A stretch of 64,000 bases of DNA, taken from Stenotrophomonas_A sp035629025. GTDB taxonomy: Bacteria > Pseudomonadota > Gammaproteobacteria > Xanthomonadales > Xanthomonadaceae. Positions 1 to 8,060 of this stretch are shown here, in pieces; position 1 is the first letter of the stretch, and each line of letters starts with the position of its first letter. The notes under the pieces are model-generated. The model had not been told where the DNA came from. It did no database searches and saw nothing but the letters and a program-made list of their open reading frames with translations. Position numbers and translations under genes: made by a program. The stretch is from assembly GCA_035629025.1 (NCBI GenBank), contig DASPIU010000076.1, forward strand, positions 1 through 64,000, read 5' to 3'.

Positions 1-512
1 GGCGTGTCGCCGCGTTGCATGCTTTGCAGGCCGACGTCGGCGAGTTTGTCGATGAGGCGGTCCAGGGTGTGGCGCTCTTCTTCGGTCAGCGGGGCCAGCA
101 GGCGGCGTTCGCAGTCGATGACCATCGGGGCGATGATCTCGTAGGCCTCGAAGCCGGATTCGGACAGGGCCAGCACCGAGCGGCGGCGGTCGTCGCCGTG
201 CATCTCGCGCTTGATGAAGCCGCGTTCTAGCAGGCGCGCCACCGCGCGGCTCACCGCGACCTTGTCCATCGCCGTGCGGTCGGAGACTTCGCTCGCCGAC
301 AGGCCCGGGTACAGGGCCAGCACCGTCATCACCCGCCACTCGGGGATCACCAGCCCGTAACGCTCGCCGTAGACCCTGGCGATGTTGGCGCTGACGCGGT
401 TGGACAGCACGCTGATGCGATAGGGCAGGAACTGCTCCAGGTCCAGCAACGCGCGCGAGGAACGCTGGCTACTGCCGGCAGGCCGGTCCAGTTGGCTTTC
501 GGGTGGGCTCAT
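1..512 (-). CDS. MarR-family transcriptional regulator (C-terminus cut by window edge)
   Basis: The reading frame opens at an ATG at 512 on the minus strand and runs off the left edge, giving about 170 residues with no stop. The middle holds a winged helix-turn-helix typical of MarR (IPEWRVMTVLALYPGLSASE, then DRTAMDKVAVSRAVARLLER, then a wing with DDRRRS). MarR proteins are dimeric repressors that release DNA on binding small aromatic ligands. The gene is divergent from hppD-hmgA with a 14-bp palindrome between them, so control of homogentisate catabolism is the natural inference. The ligand cannot be told from sequence. Confidence 0.9.
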   Translation of the reverse strand, partial: MSPPESQLDRPAGSSQRSSRALLDLEQFLPYRISVLSNRVSANIARVYGERYGLVIPEWRVMTVLALYPGLSASEVSDRTAMDKVAVSRAVARLLERGFIKREMHGDDRRRSVLALSESGFEAYEIIAPMVIDCERRLLAPLTEEERHTLDRLIDKLADVGLQSMQRGDT

Positions 513-534
513 GTTGCAGTGCACCTTGATGGTT

Positions 535-548
535 GTTTCAGGTGAAAC
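535..548. promoter_or_regulatory. Candidate MarR operator between marR and hppD
   Basis: GTTTCA-GG-TGAAAC is a perfect 6+2+6 palindrome lying 22 bp from the regulator start and 99 bp from the hppD start. MarR dimers bind palindromes of this size, so it is the best operator candidate for the divergent pair. Function is inferred from position and symmetry only. Confidence 0.5.
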
Positions 549-647
549 TATAAGGGATTGTCCTGACCCGCCCATTCTCGCGGGTCTTCCGTCCGCCCGC
601 ACCTGTTTCCACAGGCCCCGGGTGGATTGCCTTGCCGGAGGTTAGCC

Positions 648-1760
648 ATGAACACCCAAGCCCACGCCGCGTCCACCCCCAACCCGGGCATGCAGGTCAC
701 CACGTTCGAGAACCCGATGGGGATCGACGGCTTTGAATTCGTCGAGTTCGCCGCCCCGGCCGGCAGCGGGGTGGATCTGCACGACTACTTCCGCAAGATG
801 GGCTTCACCGCGGTGATGAAGCACAAGAGCCGTGCCATCACCCTGTACCGCCAGGGCGGGGTGAACTTCCTGGTCAACGAGGACCCGGATTCGTTTGCCG
901 CCGATTTCGCCGCCGCGCACGGGCCGTGCGCGTGCGGGTTCGCGATCCGCTTCCAGCAGCCGGCCGGCGAAGTGTTCGAGCGCGTGCTTGGCAACGGCGG
1001 CGCGGCCATCGACCACAAGGCCGACAGCCGCGCGGTGCAGGCGCCGGTGGTCAAGGGCATCGGCGATTGCATGCTGTATCTGGTGGACCGCTATGGCGCA
1101 GCCGGCAGCATCTACGACGGCGACTACGAGCCGATTGCCGGCGTCGAGCAGAACCCCAAGGGGTTCGGCCTGACCTTCATCGACCATCTGACCCACAACC
1201 TGTATTTCGGCAACATGCAGCAGTGGTCGGATTACTACGAGCGCTTGTTCAACTTCCGCGAGATCCGCTACTTCGACATCAAGGGCGCCAAGACCGGCCT
1301 GGTGTCCAAGGCGATGACCGCGCCGGACGGCATCGTGCGCATCCCGCTCAATGAGTCCTCCGACCCGAAGAGCCAGATCAACGAATATCTGGACGCCTAC
1401 AAGGGCGAAGGCATCCAGCACATTGCCTGCTTCACCGACGACATCTACGAGACTGTCGAGGCGATGCGCGCGCAAGGCGTGGGCTTCCTCGACACCCCGG
1501 ACACCTATTTCGACGTGGTCGACCTGCGCATTCCCGACAACGGCGAGGACGTGCCGCGCCTGCGCCGCAACAAGATCCTCATCGACGCCGATCCGGAGAC
1601 CAAGCAGCGCAAGCTGCTGCAGATCTTCACCGAGAACTGCATCGGCCCGATCTTCTTCGAGATCATCCAGCGCAAGGGCAACGAAGGTTTCGGCGAGGGC
1701 AACTTCCAGGCCCTGTTCGAGTCGATCGAACGCGACCAGATGAAGCGCGGCGTGCTGTAA
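648..1760 (+). CDS. hppD: 4-hydroxyphenylpyruvate dioxygenase
   Basis: 370 aa cytosolic Fe(II) enzyme converting 4-hydroxyphenylpyruvate to homogentisate in tyrosine catabolism. The three expected iron ligands are present: H180 (FIDHLTHN), H258 (GIQHIACF) and E338 (FFEIIQRKG), and the C-terminus has the family signature GNFQALFESIERDQ. I chose the ATG at 648 because GGAGG sits 6 bases upstream; an upstream TTG at 627 would add seven unlikely residues. hmgA follows 47 bp later on the same strand, so the two probably form one transcript. A 14-bp tandem duplication covers the stop codon. Confidence 0.97.
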   Translation: MNTQAHAASTPNPGMQVTTFENPMGIDGFEFVEFAAPAGSGVDLHDYFRKMGFTAVMKHKSRAITLYRQGGVNFLVNEDPDSFAADFAAAHGPCACGFAIRFQQPAGEVFERVLGNGGAAIDHKADSRAVQAPVVKGIGDCMLYLVDRYGAAGSIYDGDYEPIAGVEQNPKGFGLTFIDHLTHNLYFGNMQQWSDYYERLFNFREIRYFDIKGAKTGLVSKAMTAPDGIVRIPLNESSDPKSQINEYLDAYKGEGIQHIACFTDDIYETVEAMRAQGVGFLDTPDTYFDVVDLRIPDNGEDVPRLRRNKILIDADPETKQRKLLQIFTENCIGPIFFEIIQRKGNEGFGEGNFQALFESIERDQMKRGVL

Positions 1761-1807
1761 TCGCCGTGCTGTAATCGCCACCCCGCGCGCACGCTGAGGC
1801 AGCTGCC

Positions 1808-3112
1808 ATGACCACCTTCGAGAGCACCCGCGGCTTCCAGTCCGGCTTCGGCAACGAATTCGCCAGCGAGGCAGTGCCTGGCGCGCTGCCGGTGGGGCAG
1901 AACTCGCCGCAGCGCGTGGCGCATGGCCTGTATGCCGAACAGTTGTCTGGCACGGCGTTCACCGCGCCACGCGGGCACAACCGCCGCAGCTGGCTGTACC
2001 GGCTGCGCCCGGCGGTGATGCATGGGCACTTCACCGAGTACGCGCAGCCGCGCCTGCACAACGACTTCGACCAGGGCGCGGTATCGCCCGATCAGCTGCG
2101 CTGGAGCCCGCTGCCGCTGCCCGAAGCGCCCACCGACTTCGTCGACGGGCTCTACACCATCTGCGGCAACGGCTCGCCCGCCGCGCATGGCGGCGTCGGC
2201 GTGCACATGTACGCGGCCAACGCGGACATGCACGGGCGCTACTTCTACGACGCCGACGGCGAACTGCTGATCGTGCCGCAGCTGGGCCGGTTGCGCCTGC
2301 TGACCGAGCTCGGCCTGCTCGAAGTCGAACCGCAGCAGATCGCGGTGATCCCGCGTGGCGTGCGCTTCCGCGTCGAGCTGCCCGATGGGCAGGCGCGCGG
2401 CTATGTCTGCGAGAACTTCGGCGGCCTCCTGCGCCTGCCGGACCTGGGCCCGATCGGTGCCAACGGCCTGGCCAACCCGCGCGACTTTGAAACCCCGCAC
2501 GCGGCCTACGAGGACGTGGAAGGCGAGTTCGAGCTGATCGCCAAGTTCCAGGGCCTGCTGTGGCGCGCGCCCATCAACCACTCACCGCTGGACGTGGTGG
2601 CCTGGCATGGCAACTACGCGCCGTACCGCTACGACCTGCGCCGCTTCAACACGATCGGCTCGATCAGCTTCGACCATCCGGACCCGAGCATCTTCACCGT
2701 GCTCACCGCGCCGAGCGAGATTCCCGGCACGGCGAACATGGATTTCGCGATCTTCCCGCCGCGCTGGCTGGTGGCGCAGCACACCTTCCGCCCGCCGTGG
2801 TTCCATCGCAATGTCGCCAGCGAATTCATGGGCCTGGTGCACGGCGTGTACGACGCCAAGGCCGAGGGTTTCGCACCGGGCGGTGCCTCGCTGCACAACT
2901 GCATGAGCGGGCATGGCCCGGATGCGGCGACCTTCGAGAAAGCCTCGGCCGCGGACCTGTCCAGGCCCGACGTGGTGGCTGACACCATGGCCTTCATGTT
3001 TGAAACCCGAGGCGTGCTGCGGCCGACCGCGCAGGCGATGGAAGCCAGTCACCGCCAGCGCGACTACCAGCAGTGCTGGGCCGGCCTGCGCAAGCACTTC
3101 GTCGCCCCTTGA
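1808..3112 (+). CDS. hmgA: Homogentisate 1,2-dioxygenase
   Basis: 434 aa, the usual length for the family. It opens the homogentisate ring to maleylacetoacetate, the step after HppD. The metal ligands fit the known H-x5-E...H pattern: H333 and E339 in WFHRNVASEFMG and H369 in MSGHGPD, with the same spacing as H335, E341 and H371 of human HGD. The N-terminus (GFQSGFGNEFASEA) is also characteristic. The later genes of the pathway (maleylacetoacetate isomerase, fumarylacetoacetase) are not in this window. Confidence 0.97.
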   Translation: MTTFESTRGFQSGFGNEFASEAVPGALPVGQNSPQRVAHGLYAEQLSGTAFTAPRGHNRRSWLYRLRPAVMHGHFTEYAQPRLHNDFDQGAVSPDQLRWSPLPLPEAPTDFVDGLYTICGNGSPAAHGGVGVHMYAANADMHGRYFYDADGELLIVPQLGRLRLLTELGLLEVEPQQIAVIPRGVRFRVELPDGQARGYVCENFGGLLRLPDLGPIGANGLANPRDFETPHAAYEDVEGEFELIAKFQGLLWRAPINHSPLDVVAWHGNYAPYRYDLRRFNTIGSISFDHPDPSIFTVLTAPSEIPGTANMDFAIFPPRWLVAQHTFRPPWFHRNVASEFMGLVHGVYDAKAEGFAPGGASLHNCMSGHGPDAATFEKASAADLSRPDVVADTMAFMFETRGVLRPTAQAMEASHRQRDYQQCWAGLRKHFVAP

Positions 3113-3225
3113 GCAACACTGGCTGGGCTTGAACCCGCCAGCGGCCGCGGCGTGGCAGGCCCCGCCACGTCTTGTTCACGCTGTCCGCCGTTAGCCTGTG
3201 CAGGACGATCGCGCCGGGGAAGCCG

Positions 3226-3897
3226 ATGAAACGCCAACTGCTGTGTCTGCTGCTGTGCCTGCCATTGGCCGCGTGCCAGCGCGAGCACGCGCCGGATGCC
3301 TCAGCGCAGACTTCCACCGATGCGGATGTCGCCCACACGGCCGGTACCAGTGCCGACGCCGCGCACGCCAGCAGCGACCAGCCGCCCGGCGACGTGCCGC
3401 CGGCCACCGCGCCGCCGGGCACCTTGCCGCCGCGCTTGCAGCAGGGCGGGCAGGCCCTGGCGCGCTGGGATGGCTATGGTGATGTCCGCTTCGGCATGGA
3501 CGCCGCGCAGGTGCGCAAGGGTTGGGGCGGGCAGCTCGATGGCGAGCCCACTGATCCGGCCGGCTGCTACTACCTGCGGCCGAAGTGGGCGGTGGAGGAC
3601 CACAGCTTCGGTTTCATGATGGAAGGCGGCAAGCTGGTGCGCTACGACAGCGACAACCCGAAGGAGCTGGCGCCTGGCGGCGGCCGCGTCGGCATGCCGG
3701 CCGCGGACATCACCACGCTGTATGCCGGCCATTACCAGGCGCAGCCGCACAAGTACGAGCCGGGCGCGCAATACCTGCGCGTCACCCAGGACGGGCAGGC
3801 GGGGGTACTGGTATTCGAGACCGATGCCGCCGGCCAGGTGACGCGCTGGCGCGTCGGATTGCCGCCGCAGGTGGACTACGTGGAAGCCTGCGGTTGA
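3226..3897 (+). CDS. Putative lipoprotein of unknown function
   Basis: 223 aa. The N-terminus MKRQLLCLLLCLPLAAC is a lipoprotein signal peptide with the lipid-anchored cysteine at C17. An Ala/Pro/Thr-rich linker to about residue 70 leads into a compact domain starting GYGDVRFGMDAAQVRKGWGG, with aromatic residues and two cysteines (CYYLRPKW and the final ACG). The ATG at 3226 is preferred over an upstream TTG (3172) because only it gives a clean signal peptide. It is probably tethered in the envelope. I do not recognise the domain with confidence. Confidence 0.75.
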   Translation: MKRQLLCLLLCLPLAACQREHAPDASAQTSTDADVAHTAGTSADAAHASSDQPPGDVPPATAPPGTLPPRLQQGGQALARWDGYGDVRFGMDAAQVRKGWGGQLDGEPTDPAGCYYLRPKWAVEDHSFGFMMEGGKLVRYDSDNPKELAPGGGRVGMPAADITTLYAGHYQAQPHKYEPGAQYLRVTQDGQAGVLVFETDAAGQVTRWRVGLPPQVDYVEACG

Positions 3898-3965
3898 GCC
3901 GCATCCCGCTGGCATCGCACCAGGCATAGGGCGAGAATCGCCGCCATCATTCAGGAGGCCCGCAC

Positions 3966-4925
3966 ATGGAAAGCGCCACGCTCGCGGCGACAGGCAGTTT
4001 CGTATTGGGAGTGGTGTTGCTGGCCCTGGGCGGCGATTCCATCGTCAAGGCGGCTTCTGGCCTGGCCCAGCGCTTCGGCGCGTCGCCGTTCCTGGCTGGG
4101 TTGTTGCTGGTGGCATTTGGCACCTCGTTGCCGGAACTGGCGGTCAACGCGCGCGCGTTTGCCGGCGGTCTGGAAGAGTTGGCGCTGGGCAATGCAGTAG
4201 GCAGCAACATCGCCAACCTCGGGCTGACCCTGGGCGTGGCGGCAATGGCAGCGCCTCTGTTGGTCCGCATGCGCTTGCTGGCGCCACTGCTGGTGTTGTT
4301 GTTGCTGGCGACGCTGGCGTTGATCGGCTTCGGCCTGGACGGGGTGATCGGCCGGGTGGAAGGCGCGGTGCTGCTGGTGGCGTTCGTGGTGCTGGTGGCG
4401 CTGTTGCCGAGCCGCGTGCGGCATGAGCCGGCGGTGGTGCGTGAGAGCGTGGAAGCATTCGCGGCGACACGCACGCAATTGCAGCTCAATCTGTTGCGCC
4501 TGGTGGTGGCGCTGTTGCTGCTGTACTTCGGCGCGGGGCTGGTGGTGCGGCCGGCGCCGGTGCTGGGTGAGGCGCTGGGCTTGTCGCCGTTGCTGATGGG
4601 TCTGTTGCCGGTGGCGATTGCGACGGCGCTGCCGGAGATGGCCGCGGCGATCGCGGCGGCGCGGCGCGGGCAGGGCGACATGGTGGTTGGCCACGTGCTG
4701 GGTTCGAGCCTGTTCAACCTGCTGGTGATCGTGGGCGGCATGGCGCTGTGGCGGCCGCTGGCCTTGCCGGCCTCGTTCGTGCGCCTGGAGTTGCCGGCGG
4801 CGATGGCCTTCGCGCTGGTGTTGTATCCGATGTTGCGCGGGGATCTGCGGATTGCGCGCGGCGAGGGCGCGATCCTGTTCGTCGCGTTCTGCGCGTGGGT
4901 GGCGCTGGAACTGGCGCTGCTGTAG
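3966..4925 (+). CDS. Calcium/sodium antiporter, CaCA superfamily (YrbG type)
   Basis: 319 aa inner-membrane protein with about ten hydrophobic segments in two homologous halves. Each half carries the alpha-repeat motif of Na+/Ca2+ exchangers: GTSLPELAVNARA in the first and ATALPEMAAAIAAA in the second. A strong AGGAGG lies just before the ATG. The substrate ion (Ca2+, K+ or Na+ for H+) is not readable from sequence. The TAG stop codon falls within a copy of the TGTAGGAGCGGCT repeat. Confidence 0.9.
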   Translation: MESATLAATGSFVLGVVLLALGGDSIVKAASGLAQRFGASPFLAGLLLVAFGTSLPELAVNARAFAGGLEELALGNAVGSNIANLGLTLGVAAMAAPLLVRMRLLAPLLVLLLLATLALIGFGLDGVIGRVEGAVLLVAFVVLVALLPSRVRHEPAVVRESVEAFAATRTQLQLNLLRLVVALLLLYFGAGLVVRPAPVLGEALGLSPLLMGLLPVAIATALPEMAAAIAAARRGQGDMVVGHVLGSSLFNLLVIVGGMALWRPLALPASFVRLELPAAMAFALVLYPMLRGDLRIARGEGAILFVAFCAWVALELALL

Positions 4926-4962
4926 GAGCGGCTCTTGTGGCCTTGGCCCATCAGCCGCGACC
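4921..4962. repeat. Degenerate copy of the GTAGGAGCGGCT...CAGCCGCGACC repeat
   Basis: TGTAGGAGCGGCT at 4921-4933 and CAGCCGCGACC at 4952-4962 match the two ends of one arm of the 39581-39645 palindrome, with an 18-base stretch between them. It is a decayed or interrupted copy of the same family. Confidence 0.5.
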
Positions 4963-5013
4963 GCGCGTCATCAGACGCATCCAGGCGTTATGTGGTTCGC
5001 ACAGGGCAACGCA

Positions 5014-5358
5014 TCATGTCGCCGCGTCATCATCCTTCTTGCTTGAAGGCGGCTTCGGGCGCTCACTCAACATCAGCGACAACGCGACCCGGGCCATCAT
5101 GTAGGCGCTGATCGGGGCGGTGATGAACAGGAAGGCGGTGATCAGCAGCTCGCGCGGCTGCGGGTCTTCGCCCAGGAACAGGTGATAGCCGACCGAGGCC
5201 AGGAGCACGCAGCCCACGCCCAGGGTGCTGGCCTTGGTGGGCGCATGCAGGCGCTTGAAGAAGTCGGACAGCTTTACCAGGCCGAACGCGCCGACCAGGA
5301 TGAAGAACGTGCCGATGATCAGCAGCACGCCAAGCAGGTATTCGGTCAGGGCGATCAT
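5014..5358 (-). CDS. mrpG: Mrp/Pha-type monovalent cation/H+ antiporter subunit G
   Basis: 114 aa, about three membrane helices, with the family core GAFGLVKLSDFFKRLHAPTKASTLGVG. I start it at the ATG at 5358 (MIALTEYLLGV), which overlaps the 3' end of mrpF by 4 bases. Last gene of the Mrp operon; MrpG is a small accessory subunit of the multi-subunit Na+(K+)/H+ antiporter. The tail is charged and Lys-rich. Confidence 0.92.
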   Translation of the reverse strand: MIALTEYLLGVLLIIGTFFILVGAFGLVKLSDFFKRLHAPTKASTLGVGCVLLASVGYHLFLGEDPQPRELLITAFLFITAPISAYMMARVALSLMLSERPKPPSSKKDDDAAT

Positions 5359-5639
5359 TCGACGATGTCCCGCCGCAAGACGTACTTGCTCAACACCACG
5401 GTGCTGCCGAAACCAAGCATGGCGATGACCAGGGCGGCCTCGAAGTAGATCGGCGAATCCAGATGCATGCCGAACAGCATCAGCTCGGCGATGGCGGTGA
5501 CCGACAGCGTGTCCAGGGCCAGGATGCGGTCGGCCAGGGTCGGCCCGCGCAGCAGCCGCCACAGCGCCAGCAGCATGGCCAGGGCCACGACATGCATGCA
5601 GATGACGATCGTGGTGCTGATGAAGATGTGGCCGGTCAC
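5355..5639 (-). CDS. mrpF: Mrp/Pha-type monovalent cation/H+ antiporter subunit F
   Basis: 94 aa with three hydrophobic helices and the MrpF motif RGPTLADRILALDTLS in the middle. It begins with GTG at 5639 and overlaps mrpE and mrpG by 4 bases each, so the three are translationally coupled. Confidence 0.92.
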   Translation of the reverse strand: MTGHIFISTTIVICMHVVALAMLLALWRLLRGPTLADRILALDTLSVTAIAELMLFGMHLDSPIYFEAALVIAMLGFGSTVVLSKYVLRRDIVE

Positions 5640-6148
5640 GGGAATATCTCCATCAGCGGCTTCTCGTAGCGATGCTTGATCTCTGCGATCAGCGCCTGCG
5701 GGTCGTCCAGGTGCAGCACGTGCACCAGCAGATAGCGGCGGTCATCGGAAAGTTCGGCCGAGACCGTGCCCGGGGTCAGGGTGATCATGCTGGTCAGCGC
5801 GGCGATGCCATGGATGTTGGCGATGTCCAGCGGCACCCAGATGAAACCCGGATGGATGCGCGACTCCGGACCGAGCACCTGGATCGCCACGCGCACGTTC
5901 GAGCGCACGATGTCCCAGGCGGCGACGGCCAGCATCTTCGGCACCGCGCGCAGGGAACCGATGCGGGCGAACTCGCGGTCCAGCCGCGCGGCAAACGGCG
6001 GCACCACCGTGCCCATCAGCAGGCCCATGATGGCCGCGCCGAGGCCGAGGCTGTCGGTGAGCAGCAGCCAGAACACGAAGATGGTCACGCTCAGCGCCGG
6101 CGCCGGATACAGGCGCCGCCAGAACGGACGGGAGCGGGGAGCGGTCAT
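5636..6148 (-). CDS. mrpE: Mrp/Pha-type monovalent cation/H+ antiporter subunit E
   Basis: 170 aa. Two N-terminal helices and a soluble C-terminal domain with the typical stretch ALTSMITLTPGTVSAELSDD. It overlaps mrpD upstream and mrpF downstream by 4 bases each. Confidence 0.93.
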   Translation of the reverse strand: MTAPRSRPFWRRLYPAPALSVTIFVFWLLLTDSLGLGAAIMGLLMGTVVPPFAARLDREFARIGSLRAVPKMLAVAAWDIVRSNVRVAIQVLGPESRIHPGFIWVPLDIANIHGIAALTSMITLTPGTVSAELSDDRRYLLVHVLHLDDPQALIAEIKHRYEKPLMEIFP

Positions 6149-7680
6149 GGCTGCCTCATCAGCGGCCGCGTATCGCGCAGCACTTGCAGGTAATCATCGG
6201 CCTGGCGCAGCTGCCGCGCCATCGCGTCGGTGTGGCGCATCAGCGGGCCGGCGGCCACGGTCATCGCACCCAGATAGGCGAGCAGCAGCACGGTGGCCGC
6301 GGTTTCGGCCGGACGCAGGCGCGCGCGCCGCGGGGTCGGCGCGGCGGTCGCGGTATCCGGCACGCGCCAGAACAGGCGCACGCCGGCGCGGGCCAGGCCG
6401 ATGATCACCAGCAGGCTGCCGCCCAGCACCGCGCTCCACACCGGCACCACCCAGGCATCGGGAACCTGCGCCAGCAACGCCACCTTCGCCAGGAAGCCGG
6501 ACAGCGGCGGCAGGCCAGCCACGGCCACCGCCGCGATGAAGTACAGCGTGCCCGGCACGGCGCGCCCAGGCAGTGGCGCAACCACGGCCTTGCGGTCGCT
6601 GGCGTCGCCGCGGCGGCGCCGCACCAGGTCGGCGATCAGAAACAGCGCCGCGGCGGCAAAGCTGCTGTGCGGCAGGTAGTACAGGCCGGCGGCAATCGCG
6701 CCGGTGTCGTCGAGCGAGAAGGCGATGAACAGCGTCGCCGCCGAGAACACCACCAGGTAGGCCACCAGCACGCGCAGGCGCGCGGCCGCCATCACCCCGA
6801 ACGCGGCCAGCACCAGCGTGACCACGCCGGTCCACAGCAAGGCTTCGCTGCCAAAGCCGTGCAACGGCCCGGAGCCGGGGCCGAACCACAGCTGGCTCAC
6901 GCGCAGGATCGCGTACAGGCCGACCTTGGTCATCACCGCGAACAGCGCGGCCACCGCGGCCGGAGCGCGCGAGTAGGTTTCCGGCAACCACAGGTACAGC
7001 GGCAGCAGCGCCGCCTTGCTGCAGAACACCAGCAGCAGCAAGCCCAGCGCCGCGCGCGCCAGCGGCAGTTCCTCGGCCGGCAGCAAGGCGATGCGCTGCG
7101 ACAGCTCGGCCATGTTCAACGACCCGAGCAGCGCATACAGCAGGCCCAGCGCGATCAGGAACAGGGTCGAGGCAGTGACGTTGAACACCACGTAGTGCAG
7201 GCCCACGCGCATGCGCAGGCCGCGCCCGCCGCTGACCAGCAGGCCGTAGGAGGCGATCAGCATCACCTCGAAGAACACGAACAGGTTGAAGATGTCGCCG
7301 GTCAGGAAGGCGCCGTTCAAGCCCATCAGCTGGAACTGGAACAGGGCATGGAAGTGCGGTGCGCGGCGGTCCCAGCCGGCACAGGCGTGCAACAGGCAGG
7401 CCACCGACAGGCATAGCGTGGTCAGCAGCATCCACGCCGCCAGACGATCGGCGACCAGGGCAATGCCCAGCCGCGAAGGCCAGTCGCCGAGCAGGTACAC
7501 GTGGATCTGACCATCGGCCGTCGTCGCGAACAGCGCGACCACGGCGATGGCGAGCAGCCCCAGGCTGACCCAGGCCACGCTGCGCTGGGCCCGCGCGCCA
7601 AAGCGGCGGTGCTCGACGAACAGCGAAGCGATGGCGCCCAGCAGCGGCAACAGGATCGGCAGGACCGGCAGGTGGTTCAA
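6145..7680 (-). CDS. mrpD: Mrp/Pha-type monovalent cation/H+ antiporter subunit D
   Basis: 511 aa, about 14 membrane helices, homologous to the proton-pumping NuoM/NuoN subunits of complex I. The lysine-bearing helix (FCSKAALLPLYLWLPETYSRAPAAVAALFAVMTKVGLYAILR) is intact. The start is a TTG at 7680 that overlaps the mrpC stop (TTGA), so mrpD probably depends on coupling to mrpC. Confidence 0.95.
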   Translation of the reverse strand: MNHLPVLPILLPLLGAIASLFVEHRRFGARAQRSVAWVSLGLLAIAVVALFATTADGQIHVYLLGDWPSRLGIALVADRLAAWMLLTTLCLSVACLLHACAGWDRRAPHFHALFQFQLMGLNGAFLTGDIFNLFVFFEVMLIASYGLLVSGGRGLRMRVGLHYVVFNVTASTLFLIALGLLYALLGSLNMAELSQRIALLPAEELPLARAALGLLLLVFCSKAALLPLYLWLPETYSRAPAAVAALFAVMTKVGLYAILRVSQLWFGPGSGPLHGFGSEALLWTGVVTLVLAAFGVMAAARLRVLVAYLVVFSAATLFIAFSLDDTGAIAAGLYYLPHSSFAAAALFLIADLVRRRRGDASDRKAVVAPLPGRAVPGTLYFIAAVAVAGLPPLSGFLAKVALLAQVPDAWVVPVWSAVLGGSLLVIIGLARAGVRLFWRVPDTATAAPTPRRARLRPAETAATVLLLAYLGAMTVAAGPLMRHTDAMARQLRQADDYLQVLRDTRPLMRQP

Positions 7681-8060
7681 GGCCGTTCCTCGTCGGTCGC
7701 GGTGGCTGGCTCGGCGGGCGCTTCCGGCTCATGCCCGTCAACATGGTCGCTGCCGTTGTCGGCGCGGCTGCGGATCGCCAGCACCAGGCTGACCGCGGTC
7801 ATCGCGAAGGCAATGACAATGGCGGTCAACACCAGGGCCTGCGGCAAGGGATCGGTGTGCTGGCTCAGGGTGGGCGCGATGCCGTCGCGCAGCACTGGCG
7901 CCTGGCCTTCGCGCAGGCGCCCGCCGGCGAAGATCAGCAGGTTGGTCGCATACGACAGGAAGGTCAGGCCCAGGATCACGTCGAAGCTGCGCGCGCGCAG
8001 CAACAGGTAGACGCCGCAGGCGACAAGGATGCCGATCGCGCTGGCCAGGGCGAGTTCCAT
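7677..8060 (-). CDS. mrpC: Mrp/Pha-type monovalent cation/H+ antiporter subunit C
   Basis: 127 aa NuoK-like subunit with three helices (VDLx-type core SFDVILGLTFLSYATNLLIFAGG) and an acidic, Glu/Ala-rich tail. The ATG overlaps the stop of the upstream mrpAB gene (ATGA). Confidence 0.93.
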   Translation of the reverse strand: MELALASAIGILVACGVYLLLRARSFDVILGLTFLSYATNLLIFAGGRLREGQAPVLRDGIAPTLSQHTDPLPQALVLTAIVIAFAMTAVSLVLAIRSRADNGSDHVDGHEPEAPAEPATATDEERP

